A stretch of 64,000 nucleotides of DNA from Desulfocucumis palustris. GTDB taxonomy: Bacteria; Bacillota; Desulfotomaculia; Desulfotomaculales; Desulfocucumaceae. The position numbers and the translations under genes are program-made. This document shows positions 54,050 through 62,051 of this stretch, in pieces. The stretch spans positions 20,452 through 84,451 of the forward strand of contig NZ_BFAV01000155.1 in assembly GCF_002933875.1 (NCBI RefSeq), read 5' to 3'. Under the pieces are notes generated by a model, which saw only the letters and a program-made list of their open reading frames with translations, was not told the origin of the DNA and searched no databases. The first letter of the stretch is position 1. Each line of letters opens with the position of its first letter.

Positions 54050-54538
54050 TCATCGTCTCGTTTTATTTTGATTACTAGTGCCCTTTACTTTAGATAAGAT
54101 AGCATCAGCACAAAGTTGTGTTAAAGGTTCCCCTATCGCAGCTTTATAATTAAATCCCAACAACTGTATTGCCTTTAATGTATCCACACTAATAAGCTCT
54201 TTTATTTGTTCATACGTTTCGAGAGGAGTATTGGGAGCCATAACTTTTAATATCTCTAAAACACGTTCCACTGTATTATTCAGATGCTTAATATTTTCAT
54301 CACTTATTTCAATCCGGTCTAATTCAGATTTATAGGCTTGAGCAATACGAACGGCTTCCTCTCGCTCTGAAATCAATTCATTAATAATCTCATCATAAGT
54401 AGCTCTTATTTTTTCTGCATTTTTTTCTTCTTTAATTGCTTTGACTTTAGTATTTACTGCTGATACGGTTCCTTTTACTGCAAGTGTTGTAAGGGATTTT
54501 CCCATTTCAATCAAAGTAGTCGTATAATTTACATCCAT
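54050..54538 (-). CDS. small helical hypothetical protein upstream of the helicase
   Basis: This 162-residue protein is predicted to be all-helical. A short hydrophobic N-terminal stretch (MGKSLTTLAVKGTVSAV) is followed by a charged coiled coil (EKIRATYDEIINELISEREE) and a C-terminal helical part. It has an AGGAGG ribosome site. It is separated from the helicase gene by about 170 nt in the same direction and may belong to the same system. No family or function was recognised with confidence. Confidence 0.65.
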   Translation of the reverse strand: MDVNYTTTLIEMGKSLTTLAVKGTVSAVNTKVKAIKEEKNAEKIRATYDEIINELISEREEAVRIAQAYKSELDRIEISDENIKHLNNTVERVLEILKVMAPNTPLETYEQIKELISVDTLKAIQLLGFNYKAAIGEPLTQLCADAILSKVKGTSNQNKTRR

Positions 54539-54603
54539 ATTTCAATCCTCCTGGTTTTTTATATGACATAAAATAAATTTAAATTCGCCTAATAGACATT
54601 TTC

Positions 54604-55413
54604 TTACATCACTCTGCCCCGAAACAACGAATATGTAAAGAATCCATAGTAGCCGGGCATATTCAGTATGCAGTCCGGTGAATCATCCCTGCAAAGACGC
54701 TGATATTCTAATTGCTCTTCCTCCAACAATTCCGGATTATCTTTCCCCCAACGCATTTCAAAAAGAGCTGCCAGGGCTTTTCGCATTTCCTGACTTAAAG
54801 GAGGATTAATATCACCGACAAAAGTCTGTGCCTTTGTGTTATTCAAACCTGCCTGTTTAAACCATTCCCGTGCACGCATACTATGCAACTCCGGTTTCAT
54901 TTTCGCATCAAAGGGAGCTATCCCTAAAGAAGTTGCATTCAACCGGGCCTCTAAAAACGGGTATCCGGGAAGCAGCATTTGCGAGGACCAGTTAAGGATG
55001 TATATGGTACCCCCCGGTTTCACGGTCCTGGCGAGCTCTTTCAGTAGTAAAACAGGGTCTATTTTCGGATAGCCGACGAGGTCCATGCTAAAAGCCCAGT
55101 CAAATAAATTTTCCTCAAATGGAAGTTTTCTTATATCACCCTTCATGAAAGAAACTCTTTCCGTGAGGCCTGACTTTGATGCCAAAGAGCGTCCTTTCGC
55201 TAAAAATTTTTCTTCAATATCAAGACCGGTAACATGACCGCAAACTCCTGCTGCCTCTGCCAGCATCAAAGTATAGAAACCGGTTCCGCATCCTGCATCC
55301 AGCCCCTTGCTCCCGGAAGGAAGCTGCAGTGTATCTACTATATTTCTTATAATATGTTGCCGGAAAATATTAGATAACTCCAGCTTTTTGAGGTATTCTT
55401 CCGCTCCAGACAT
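54604..55413 (-). CDS. class I SAM-dependent methyltransferase
   Basis: This 269-residue enzyme has motif I GLDAGCGTGFYTLMLAE (about 38-54), the SAM-binding acidic loop VTGLDIEEKF, and post-motif segments GDIRKLPFEENLFDWAFSMD and ELARTVKPGGTIYIL, typical of the Methyltransf_11 group acting on small molecules, quinones or lipids. The C-terminal half carries a substrate-specific helical region. GGGGGG lies 8 nt before ATG 55413. It shares orientation with the small coiled-coil gene and the DUF6765 gene. Confidence 0.85.
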   Translation of the reverse strand: MSGAEEYLKKLELSNIFRQHIIRNIVDTLQLPSGSKGLDAGCGTGFYTLMLAEAAGVCGHVTGLDIEEKFLAKGRSLASKSGLTERVSFMKGDIRKLPFEENLFDWAFSMDLVGYPKIDPVLLLKELARTVKPGGTIYILNWSSQMLLPGYPFLEARLNATSLGIAPFDAKMKPELHSMRAREWFKQAGLNNTKAQTFVGDINPPLSQEMRKALAALFEMRWGKDNPELLEEEQLEYQRLCRDDSPDCILNMPGYYGFFTYSLFRGRVM

Positions 55414-55501
55414 TTATTCATCCCCCCATACTTTTGAAAACGCTACCGGTTTATTGGCATTATAGATATACTTTCAAATTTATCAACTATTACCAGTCAT
55501 C

Positions 55502-56569
55502 TTACGCAAGGCATAATCCATATTTGGGGAATAGCTTGCGCTGCAAAAAATAGAGATGATCTCTGAGAGCGTCCTGAAACATTTTCCAGTCACTTTTTAA
55601 AAAAGCATTGGTATAAATATATCTATTGTCTTCACTCTCTTCGCCAAAAACATCTTCTTCAACTAAATAAGAATACTCAACATCCTCTGCTCCAAAACTG
55701 AAAAAACCTTCTTTTATTTTTTTCAGCCATTTCTGATGACGGACTTCACCGTCACTGTCTTTAAATGTTTCAAATAATATAAGAATCTGCTCAAGATCCT
55801 GCTGGTTAATCTCCTCAACTTGCTCATCAGTATTTCTGCTTTGAAAGCGTTTCATAACAGTATATATTTTTTGTACTGCATCTTTATACTCAGCCAAGTT
55901 GTTTCTATATATTTCTTTCCCGCCAGAATCCATGTATCTCCATTTTAAATACGGTCTATCCGGGTAACTAAGTACAGCTCCATGACCTAGAGGCGAAATT
56001 CCATCTACAAATTCACTGCAGCTATTGTTAAAGCGGTCTTTAAAATACTGAGAGACTTTTTCAATAAGATTTTCGGATATTGAATCATCTGTAAAATATT
56101 GAACTTTGTTAATATCATTTTGAATGCCTGCAAAACCCTGGTGTGCCCAGGTATCGGCATAGACATGCAGAGTTATTCCTAATCTGTGAAGTCCATTTAT
56201 ATTATTTGCATTATTTATACACTCACCAACCATATCCCTTGCAATATAACTATCAGGTTTACAAACTGTTCTGGTTATAAAATCTCCTTTTGCTTCTGAT
56301 TCAGCAGGCAGCATATTATTCCCCGGTAAAAAGTGAAACGGCACCCAGACCAGGTGATTGGCTAAAGTATTAAAATTTCTGTAATCAAGCATTTTATGAG
56401 CTGAACATATAGGGTCATAGATTGCGCCATTACTAAACCTGACAGGGGTACAACGTGTGGCATCGTCAACGTATTGAGAACAAAAAGCTATTGTACTGGC
56501 TTTTTGTTTTGTGAAGCCTGCCAATCGTGCAAGAACATATATTACACCATGATGAAAATCTATCTGCAT
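55502..56569 (-). CDS. DUF6765 family protein, phospholipase-C-like zinc site
   Basis: This 355-residue protein begins MQIDFHHGVIYVLARLAGF and has ITLHVYADTWAHQGFAGI. These His/Asp-rich helices resemble those of the zinc-dependent phospholipase C/S1-P1 nuclease fold, used by DUF6765-type proteins. There is no obvious signal peptide. ATG 56569 is preferred to TTG 56572. The function is unknown; a hydrolase is inferred from the HxxADTxxH pattern. Confidence 0.7.
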   Translation of the reverse strand: MQIDFHHGVIYVLARLAGFTKQKASTIAFCSQYVDDATRCTPVRFSNGAIYDPICSAHKMLDYRNFNTLANHLVWVPFHFLPGNNMLPAESEAKGDFITRTVCKPDSYIARDMVGECINNANNINGLHRLGITLHVYADTWAHQGFAGIQNDINKVQYFTDDSISENLIEKVSQYFKDRFNNSCSEFVDGISPLGHGAVLSYPDRPYLKWRYMDSGGKEIYRNNLAEYKDAVQKIYTVMKRFQSRNTDEQVEEINQQDLEQILILFETFKDSDGEVRHQKWLKKIKEGFFSFGAEDVEYSYLVEEDVFGEESEDNRYIYTNAFLKSDWKMFQDALRDHLYFLQRKLFPKYGLCLA

Positions 56570-56572
56570 CAA

Positions 56573-56883
56573 TCTTCCCCCTTATGTTTTTAAGTTGTAG
56601 TGTACTAACCTCAGGCTAAAGATCTTTTAAATTATGTTCAAATATCCCAGGCATTTGGCTTTATTGCAAACGACAAATAAATTGTTTAAAAATGTCGAAT
56701 CCCCAAAACATCACAAAACCCACACCAATTGGCGCGGGCTTTCTTATGGGACTATTGTCTCTATTGTTTTTCGGCACGTATGTCAATTATTCCTTCCATG
56801 AGACGAGGTTAATTGACATAAAATTCAACCAGATAAGGATGGAATAAAATGCCCCAACCTGTTTATCTTTTAAGCCAAGTCAC
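56573..56883. other. intergenic stretch with a terminator
   Basis: The stem CCCGCGCC-aatt-GGTGTGGG (with two G-U pairs on the minus strand, about 56706-56733) followed by TTTTG would end the Gate-domain transcript. No gene is seen in the rest. Confidence 0.5.
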
Positions 56884-57327
56884 TCAACGGATTATCCGGC
56901 TGGCCGCCAGTGTTATTACAACCGCCAGTAAAAAGCGGCCCCCCAGTATCACCACGGGATCGGCGCCCACGGCAATAAAAAGGGCGGTATCCTCAATGGC
57001 CGCGTGAAAAACTGAAAGAAAAATATTTACCAGGAAAAGATCGCGCCAGCTGATTTTGCCGCTCCTGGCCGATTCTATAATCACACCCGCCCCGTAAGCC
57101 AGCCCGAAGACCCCTCCCACCAGCAGCGGCAGCGAAGCCTCGCCGCTCATGCCGAATATCCTTAACAGCGGAGTCACCCTGGAGGAAAATCGATCCAGCA
57201 GCTTCAGCTCCCTGGCGAATTCAAGCACTGTCATCAGGGGAATTATAATGGCCGCCATTAAGGCAACATTATATGCCACACCGTGAGCGGCCTCGCGGCC
57301 AAAAGCCTGCCATTCCATGTCCATCAC
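56884..57327 (-). CDS. nucleoside-recognition (Gate) domain membrane protein, SpmB-like
   Basis: This 147-residue protein has about four transmembrane helices (VALMAAIIIPLMTVLEFARE, LPLLVGGVFGLAYGAG) and the Gate motif also found in SpmA/SpmB and FeoB-type proteins. It starts immediately after the stop codon of the preceding partner (TAG then GTGATG), so translation is coupled. Members of such pairs affect spore maturation or nucleoside/ion transport. Both partners here are shorter than Bacillus SpmA/SpmB, so the specific names are not applied. Confidence 0.75.
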   Translation of the reverse strand: MMDMEWQAFGREAAHGVAYNVALMAAIIIPLMTVLEFARELKLLDRFSSRVTPLLRIFGMSGEASLPLLVGGVFGLAYGAGVIIESARSGKISWRDLFLVNIFLSVFHAAIEDTALFIAVGADPVVILGGRFLLAVVITLAASRIIR

Positions 57328-57747
57328 CTACAGCATGATATTTAACAACACCCCGGCCGCCAATGACAGGGACAACCTGAAAACAGTCATTGTTACGGCG
57401 CTGACCCCGGTTCTGGCGGATACCGCCGATTCTATCAAAAGGCTGTGGGATATCAGCAGCATTGCCGCTATTGTGGTTATCGCCTTGGCCGAAAGATCCA
57501 GTGACGAAATTGCCCCCAGAGCGGCGTAGATGTTTAACAGGTTTCCCAGCACCAGGGCAACGGAAGCTTCTCCCGGCAGACCGAAAATGCTCATGAAGGG
57601 TTCGAAAAAGTTAGCTATTATTTCCATCAGGGGGGTGTGCTTTAAAAATGTCACCCCTACATAAACCGGCACTATTACCTTTGCCAGCGCCCACATGGTC
57701 TGCAGTCCCTTTTGCATACCCCGTTTTAATACTGCCACGGTATCCAT
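57328..57747 (-). CDS. nucleoside-recognition (Gate) domain membrane protein, SpmA-like
   Basis: This 139-residue protein is the first gene of the coupled pair, with several transmembrane helices (WALAKVIVPVYVGVTFL, LPGEASVALVLGNLLNIYAAL, ITTIAAMLLISHSLLIESA). The LPGEASVALVLG and SHSLLIESAV segments are characteristic of Gate domains. The two half-size subunits probably form a heterodimer equivalent to one full transporter. GGGGGTG lies about 5 nt before ATG 57747. Confidence 0.75.
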   Translation of the reverse strand: MDTVAVLKRGMQKGLQTMWALAKVIVPVYVGVTFLKHTPLMEIIANFFEPFMSIFGLPGEASVALVLGNLLNIYAALGAISSLDLSAKAITTIAAMLLISHSLLIESAVSARTGVSAVTMTVFRLSLSLAAGVLLNIML

Positions 57748-57901
57748 CGCATCACCCCCGGGGTTTTTTACTGGTCAATCAGCAAAGATGTTAAAACTTT
57801 TCAGATTGCACCTTTAACCCATTTTTATATATTACCATATAAACCATTTGCCTTCACCATAAGTTTACTGCGGCTCAAATGTCTGTGAAAAGTTAAAAAC
57901 G

Positions 57902-57940
57902 TAAAAAGAAAGAGTCCTGCTTTTAACGGACTCTCTCTTT
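57902..57940 (-). terminator. terminator of the asparaginase-type gene
   Basis: AGAGTCC (57911-57917) and GGACTCT (57928-57934) pair, with A-rich extension of the stem and TTTCTTTTTAC on the minus strand. Confidence 0.75.
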
Positions 57941-58003
57941 ATAATCCCTATGATAAAGCTCCGTTTTCTCCTTCCAAAACAGGAATGCCGGGTGTAATCG
58001 CCC

Positions 58004-58918
58004 CTATTCCTTTATTTTTACAGGTTTGTAATCTCCCGCCACAACTCCGTTTTCAAACACCGCCACGGGAAACCTCCGGCAATTATAAGCCGCCCCGTAG
58101 CGCATTTTAGAGTCCACCGCCACCAGGCCGCCCACAGCTCCTTTTTTTAGCCGGTGCAGTCTTTTCATGGCCCTTTCCGCCGCCTCCCGGGGGTGAATTC
58201 CATCCCGCACCAGTGAATCAACATATTTTGCGGTCAGGGTTTCTATAAAAGCCTCCCCCAAACCCGTGCACACCACCGCGCAATTACCGGAGGCGAATAT
58301 TCCACCCCCCGGCACAGGAGTGTCGCCGACCCTTCCCGGCATTTTCAGAAAAGAGCCGCCGGTGGAGGAAGCCGCCGCCAGCATACCCCGGTCAAAAATA
58401 ACGCACCCCACCGTGTCGCAGGCTCTTTCCCCGGGGTCATCCAGACCGGTGTAAGGACAGGCCCGGGAACTGCCGCTTAAGGCAATTTTTTCCCTTGCCC
58501 TTTTCCAGGCGGCCAACATTTCCGGATAAACACAGTTGACTTCGGGAAAGCCCTGGGACCTGGCAAATTTGGTGGCACCCGGGCCCGCCAGCAGCACATG
58601 GCTTGTTTTTTCCAGCACCAGGCGGGCAACAGAAATGGGATGCGCCACCCCCGTAATTGCCGCCACCGCCCCAAAGCCGCTGGTGCGGCCGTCCATAACG
58701 GCAGCATCCATCTCAACCTCCCCGTCATAATTCAACACCGAACCGTAACCGGCGTTAAACAGAGGGTCGTCTTCCAGTATTTTTATTGTTTCCTCGGCGG
58801 CGTCCAGAAGGCTTTTGGACAGGGCCTTATACCCGGCCAGGGCCGCTTTTCCCAGGGCCTCCAGATAGGGAGGCCCCGTCCCGGTTTCCACACCGCCATG
58901 CACAATGATTAAATTCAT
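58004..58918 (-). CDS. isoaspartyl peptidase/L-asparaginase (plant-type Ntn hydrolase)
   Basis: This 304-residue precursor belongs to family T2. Autoproteolysis before the Thr in ERACDTVGCVIFD would give alpha and beta subunits and expose the catalytic Thr. HGGVETG at the N-terminus, NAGYGSVLNYDGEVEMDAAV, MPGRVGDTPVPGGGIFA and CTGLGEAFI complete the active site. It removes isoaspartyl residues from peptides or hydrolyses asparagine. No lid or glycosylasparaginase-specific insert is seen. It is monocistronic. Confidence 0.9.
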   Translation of the reverse strand: MNLIIVHGGVETGTGPPYLEALGKAALAGYKALSKSLLDAAEETIKILEDDPLFNAGYGSVLNYDGEVEMDAAVMDGRTSGFGAVAAITGVAHPISVARLVLEKTSHVLLAGPGATKFARSQGFPEVNCVYPEMLAAWKRAREKIALSGSSRACPYTGLDDPGERACDTVGCVIFDRGMLAAASSTGGSFLKMPGRVGDTPVPGGGIFASGNCAVVCTGLGEAFIETLTAKYVDSLVRDGIHPREAAERAMKRLHRLKKGAVGGLVAVDSKMRYGAAYNCRRFPVAVFENGVVAGDYKPVKIKE

Positions 58919-59067
58919 GACATCATACCATTTAAAAGTATATTATCCATATTGATTACCACCGTCTTTAATAATATGCCCGCAGTTATTATTTACGTGC
59001 ATTCTTATTTTGCATCGGCAATACGGAGACCTTCAGCAGGGCTAAACATATTAAAAATATCCTCGAA

Positions 59068-59093
59068 ATATCCTTTTGGAAGGATATTTTTTG
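59068..59093 (+). terminator. rho-independent terminator
   Basis: ATATCCTT-ttgg-AAGGATAT is followed by TTTTT. It lies in the intergenic region before the hydrolase gene and may be an attenuator or the scar of a lost gene. Confidence 0.6.
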
Positions 59094-59174
59094 CCGGTTG
59101 CCTAATATTAAGTAAAAAAATTGACATTATACCGGTTCTCTGAAATATAAGATTTATACAAGGTGGCGGGGCAT

Positions 59175-59930
59175 TTGAAATGGGAAAAAATAACGGTAAA
59201 AAACAGAATAGGCCTTGACCTGGCGGGACTTTTATATTCCGGAAAGGACACGGGACCGCTGGTTATTTTCTGCCACGGCTTTACCGGCAGCAAGGAGGGA
59301 AAAGGCAAGGCGCTGGAAATGGCCGAAGAACTGGGCAGGCAGGGCTGGTCCTCAATGCTTTTTGATTTCTCCGGCAACGGTGAAAGCCAGGGCGACTTCA
59401 TCAACCTTACTTTAAGCGGCCAGATTGGTGATCTGCTCTCGGTGGCGGATTTTTGCGCGGAGGCCGGCTTCGGGCCCATTGTTACCCTGGGCAGAAGCTT
59501 CGGCGGCTCCACCGCCCTATGCCACGCGGCGAAGGATCAGAGGATTGCCGGAGTGTGCACCTGGGCAGCCCCGGCGGCTCTTGAAGATTTATTCCTGTCC
59601 TTTATCGACGGTGATTTACCGGAGGAAGAAGAAACACCGGTTATGCTGGCCGGGGAGGAAGATTTGCTGCACCTTAGAAAAAGTTTTTTTACCGACCTTA
59701 AAAAATACGATGTTTGCGCCCTGGCCGGAACTGTATCGCCCCGCCCGCTGCTGGTGATGCAAGGGCGCAAGGACGACCTGGTTCCGCCGGAAGACGCCTT
59801 AAAAATATATAACAGCGCGGGCAACCCAAAGCATATTCACTGGATAGAAGAAGGAGACCACCAATTTACCCGGCATTACCGGGAAGCCTGGGATGTTGTG
59901 CTGCAATGGCTGAATAAATTTTTTAATTAA
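59175..59930 (+). CDS. alpha/beta hydrolase (serine peptidase/esterase-like)
   Basis: This 251-residue enzyme has the oxyanion HGFTGSKEGKG loop, the nucleophile elbow GRSFGGST (Ser), the acid residue in KDDLVPPEDA and the catalytic His in EEGDHQFTRH. The fold resembles feruloyl-esterase or acylaminoacyl-peptidase-like hydrolases. TTG 59175 is favoured because AAGGTGG lies 8 nt upstream; a GTG at 59163 would overlap that site. It is 12 nt from the hyuA-type gene and probably co-transcribed, so it may prepare or hydrolyse a lactam or amide product. The substrate is unknown. Confidence 0.8.
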   Translation: MKWEKITVKNRIGLDLAGLLYSGKDTGPLVIFCHGFTGSKEGKGKALEMAEELGRQGWSSMLFDFSGNGESQGDFINLTLSGQIGDLLSVADFCAEAGFGPIVTLGRSFGGSTALCHAAKDQRIAGVCTWAAPAALEDLFLSFIDGDLPEEEETPVMLAGEEDLLHLRKSFFTDLKKYDVCALAGTVSPRPLLVMQGRKDDLVPPEDALKIYNSAGNPKHIHWIEEGDHQFTRHYREAWDVVLQWLNKFFN

Positions 59931-59942
59931 ATGGAGAAAAAG

Positions 59943-62051
59943 ATGTCTGATACAAAAAACCGGCCCTGGAGAGCCGCCGTTGATACCGGCGGAACCTTCA
60001 CGGACGGCTGCATGCTGAATGAATCCACCGGAGAACTGCACGTGGTGAAGGTGCTATCCACCCCTGAGGATCCCTCCCGGGCCATCATGCGGGCGCTGCA
60101 CCGGCTGACTGAAAAGAGCGGGATGGACCTTTCCGGGCTGTACCTGTTGCTGCACGGCACCACCGTGGCCACCAACGCCCTTCTCCAGTGCAGGGTCTCA
60201 AAAACAGCCCTGGTTATAACCCGGGGCTTTAAAGACGTGCTGCATATAGGCAGGCAGAACCGCCCCCATTTATATGATTTCAGAATCAACAGGCCCTCTC
60301 CCCTGATTCCCCGCCATATGACCGTGGAGGCCGACGAAAGAATGCTTCCGGGCGGCAGGGTTTTAAAACCCCTGAACGAAAGCGGCGTTGAAGACGTTAT
60401 AAAACAGTTGAAAGCCATTAATCCTGTTTCCGTGGCGGTGAGCTTCCTTCATTCCTACGCCAACCCGGCCCACGAAATCATTATCAAAGAGGCGCTGCAA
60501 AGGGAACTGCCGGGCGTGCCGGTAACGTTGTCCTCGGAGCTGCTGCCGGAAATAAGGGAATACGAGAGGACAAGCACCACCGCCATCAACGCGGTGGTAA
60601 TGCCGGAGATGTCGTACTATTTAAAGGAATTGCAATCCAAACTATCAAACCTTGAAACATCCGGTAAAAAAGGACTCTTTGTTATGCAGTCCAACGGCGG
60701 GGTACTCTCCGCCGGCCAGGCCGCTGCCGAAAGCGCCCGCACAGTGCTGTCCGGCCCCGCCGGAGGGGTGCTGTGGGGAGTGCTGCTGGGCAGGGAAACA
60801 GGCAGGCCCAGCATCATCACCGCCGACATGGGGGGCACAAGCACCGACGTCAGCCTGATATTCCGGGGCAGTCCCCGGCAAACCACCGAAGGGTGCGTGG
60901 GCGGCTTTCCCCTGCGACTGCCCATGCTGGACATCCATACCATCGGCGCCGGCGGCGGCAGCATTGCTTTTGTCGACCGGGGAGGAGCCTTGAGAGTGGG
61001 CCCGCAAAGCGCGGGGGCGGCGCCCGGTCCGGCCTGTTACGGCCTTGGCGGAACGGAACCCACGGTTACAGACGCCAACCTTGTTCTGGGCCGTTTAAAC
61101 CCTGCTGTAAAAATGGGAGAGAACAACCATCTGGATATGGACGCCGCCCGGAGGGCCATCCTGGGAAAAATAGCCATCCCCCTGGGACTGTCCTTGGAAA
61201 AGGCCGCCGAGGGAATAATAACCGTGGTAAACGCCGAAATGACCAGGGCAATCAGACTGATATCCGTTCAAAGGGGATACGATCCCAGGGATTTTGCCCT
61301 GCTGGCCTTCGGCGGGGCAGGTCCCCTGCATGCCGCGGAACTGGCCGGGGAAATAGGCCTTTCCTCCGTTTTGATTCCCAGGTATCCCGGGGTTTCCTCG
61401 GCTGCCGGCATTCTTTTCGCGGACGGCCGCAGGGACTATTCTTCCGCCGTGATCACGCCCTGGAATGAAATTGACACGGATGCGTTGACGAAAAGATTTA
61501 TCTCCCTGGAAAACAGGGCGAAGAGCGATTTTTCAACAGAAGGTTTTGATACCGATAAAGTTGTCATTACCCGCAGTTTTGACGTCAAATATTGCGGACA
61601 GTCCTATGAATTGAACCTGCCCGCTCCCGCGGGCAAACTCACCCCGGGAGACATGAAACTGCTGGCAAGATCTTTTCACCTGACTCACCGGGCGGAGTAC
61701 GGTTTCGCCAGGGAAGACGCCCCTATTGAACTTACCGCCATAAGGGCTGCCGCCGTGGTTTCCCTCTCCCGCCCCGCTGATTCTTCCCGCCCCGGCGGCG
61801 TATTTAAAAGGAAGGAGACCTTCGCCCCAAAAAGCGGCAGCGTGCCGCAGCGAAAGGTTATATTTAACGGAATTTCCCACAGCACGGCTGTCTATCTTCG
61901 CCAAAACCTATACCCCGAGGACCAGATACAGGGTCCGGCGGTGGTGGAGCAGGAGGATTCCACCACACTGATCCCGCCGGGCATGAGGGCCAGGGTGGAT
62001 ATCTTGCAAAATCTGGTTATTGACATGGGGGTGGCACAATGGACCCGGTAA
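59943..62051 (+). CDS. hyuA: hydantoinase/oxoprolinase subunit A (HyuA-type)
   Basis: This 702-residue ATP-dependent subunit has the ASKHA-like N-terminal motif AAVDTGGTFTDGCM, the LHGTTVATNALLQ segment, MQSNGGVLSAGQAAAESART, the ADMGGTSTDVSL phosphate-binding loop, GAGGGSIAFVD and LAFGGAGPLHA. HyuA/HyuB pairs hydrolyse cyclic amides such as 5-oxoproline, N-methylhydantoin or related lactams with ATP. ATG 59943 follows GGAGAAAAAG; ATG 59931 is the alternative. It overlaps hyuB by 13 nt. Confidence 0.9.
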   Translation: MSDTKNRPWRAAVDTGGTFTDGCMLNESTGELHVVKVLSTPEDPSRAIMRALHRLTEKSGMDLSGLYLLLHGTTVATNALLQCRVSKTALVITRGFKDVLHIGRQNRPHLYDFRINRPSPLIPRHMTVEADERMLPGGRVLKPLNESGVEDVIKQLKAINPVSVAVSFLHSYANPAHEIIIKEALQRELPGVPVTLSSELLPEIREYERTSTTAINAVVMPEMSYYLKELQSKLSNLETSGKKGLFVMQSNGGVLSAGQAAAESARTVLSGPAGGVLWGVLLGRETGRPSIITADMGGTSTDVSLIFRGSPRQTTEGCVGGFPLRLPMLDIHTIGAGGGSIAFVDRGGALRVGPQSAGAAPGPACYGLGGTEPTVTDANLVLGRLNPAVKMGENNHLDMDAARRAILGKIAIPLGLSLEKAAEGIITVVNAEMTRAIRLISVQRGYDPRDFALLAFGGAGPLHAAELAGEIGLSSVLIPRYPGVSSAAGILFADGRRDYSSAVITPWNEIDTDALTKRFISLENRAKSDFSTEGFDTDKVVITRSFDVKYCGQSYELNLPAPAGKLTPGDMKLLARSFHLTHRAEYGFAREDAPIELTAIRAAAVVSLSRPADSSRPGGVFKRKETFAPKSGSVPQRKVIFNGISHSTAVYLRQNLYPEDQIQGPAVVEQEDSTTLIPPGMRARVDILQNLVIDMGVAQWTR

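Noticed and set aside
60773..61468. 231-residue plus-strand frame within hyuA in another frame
   Set aside because: Arg/Gly/His-rich frameshift product of the hyuA gene, not a separate protein.
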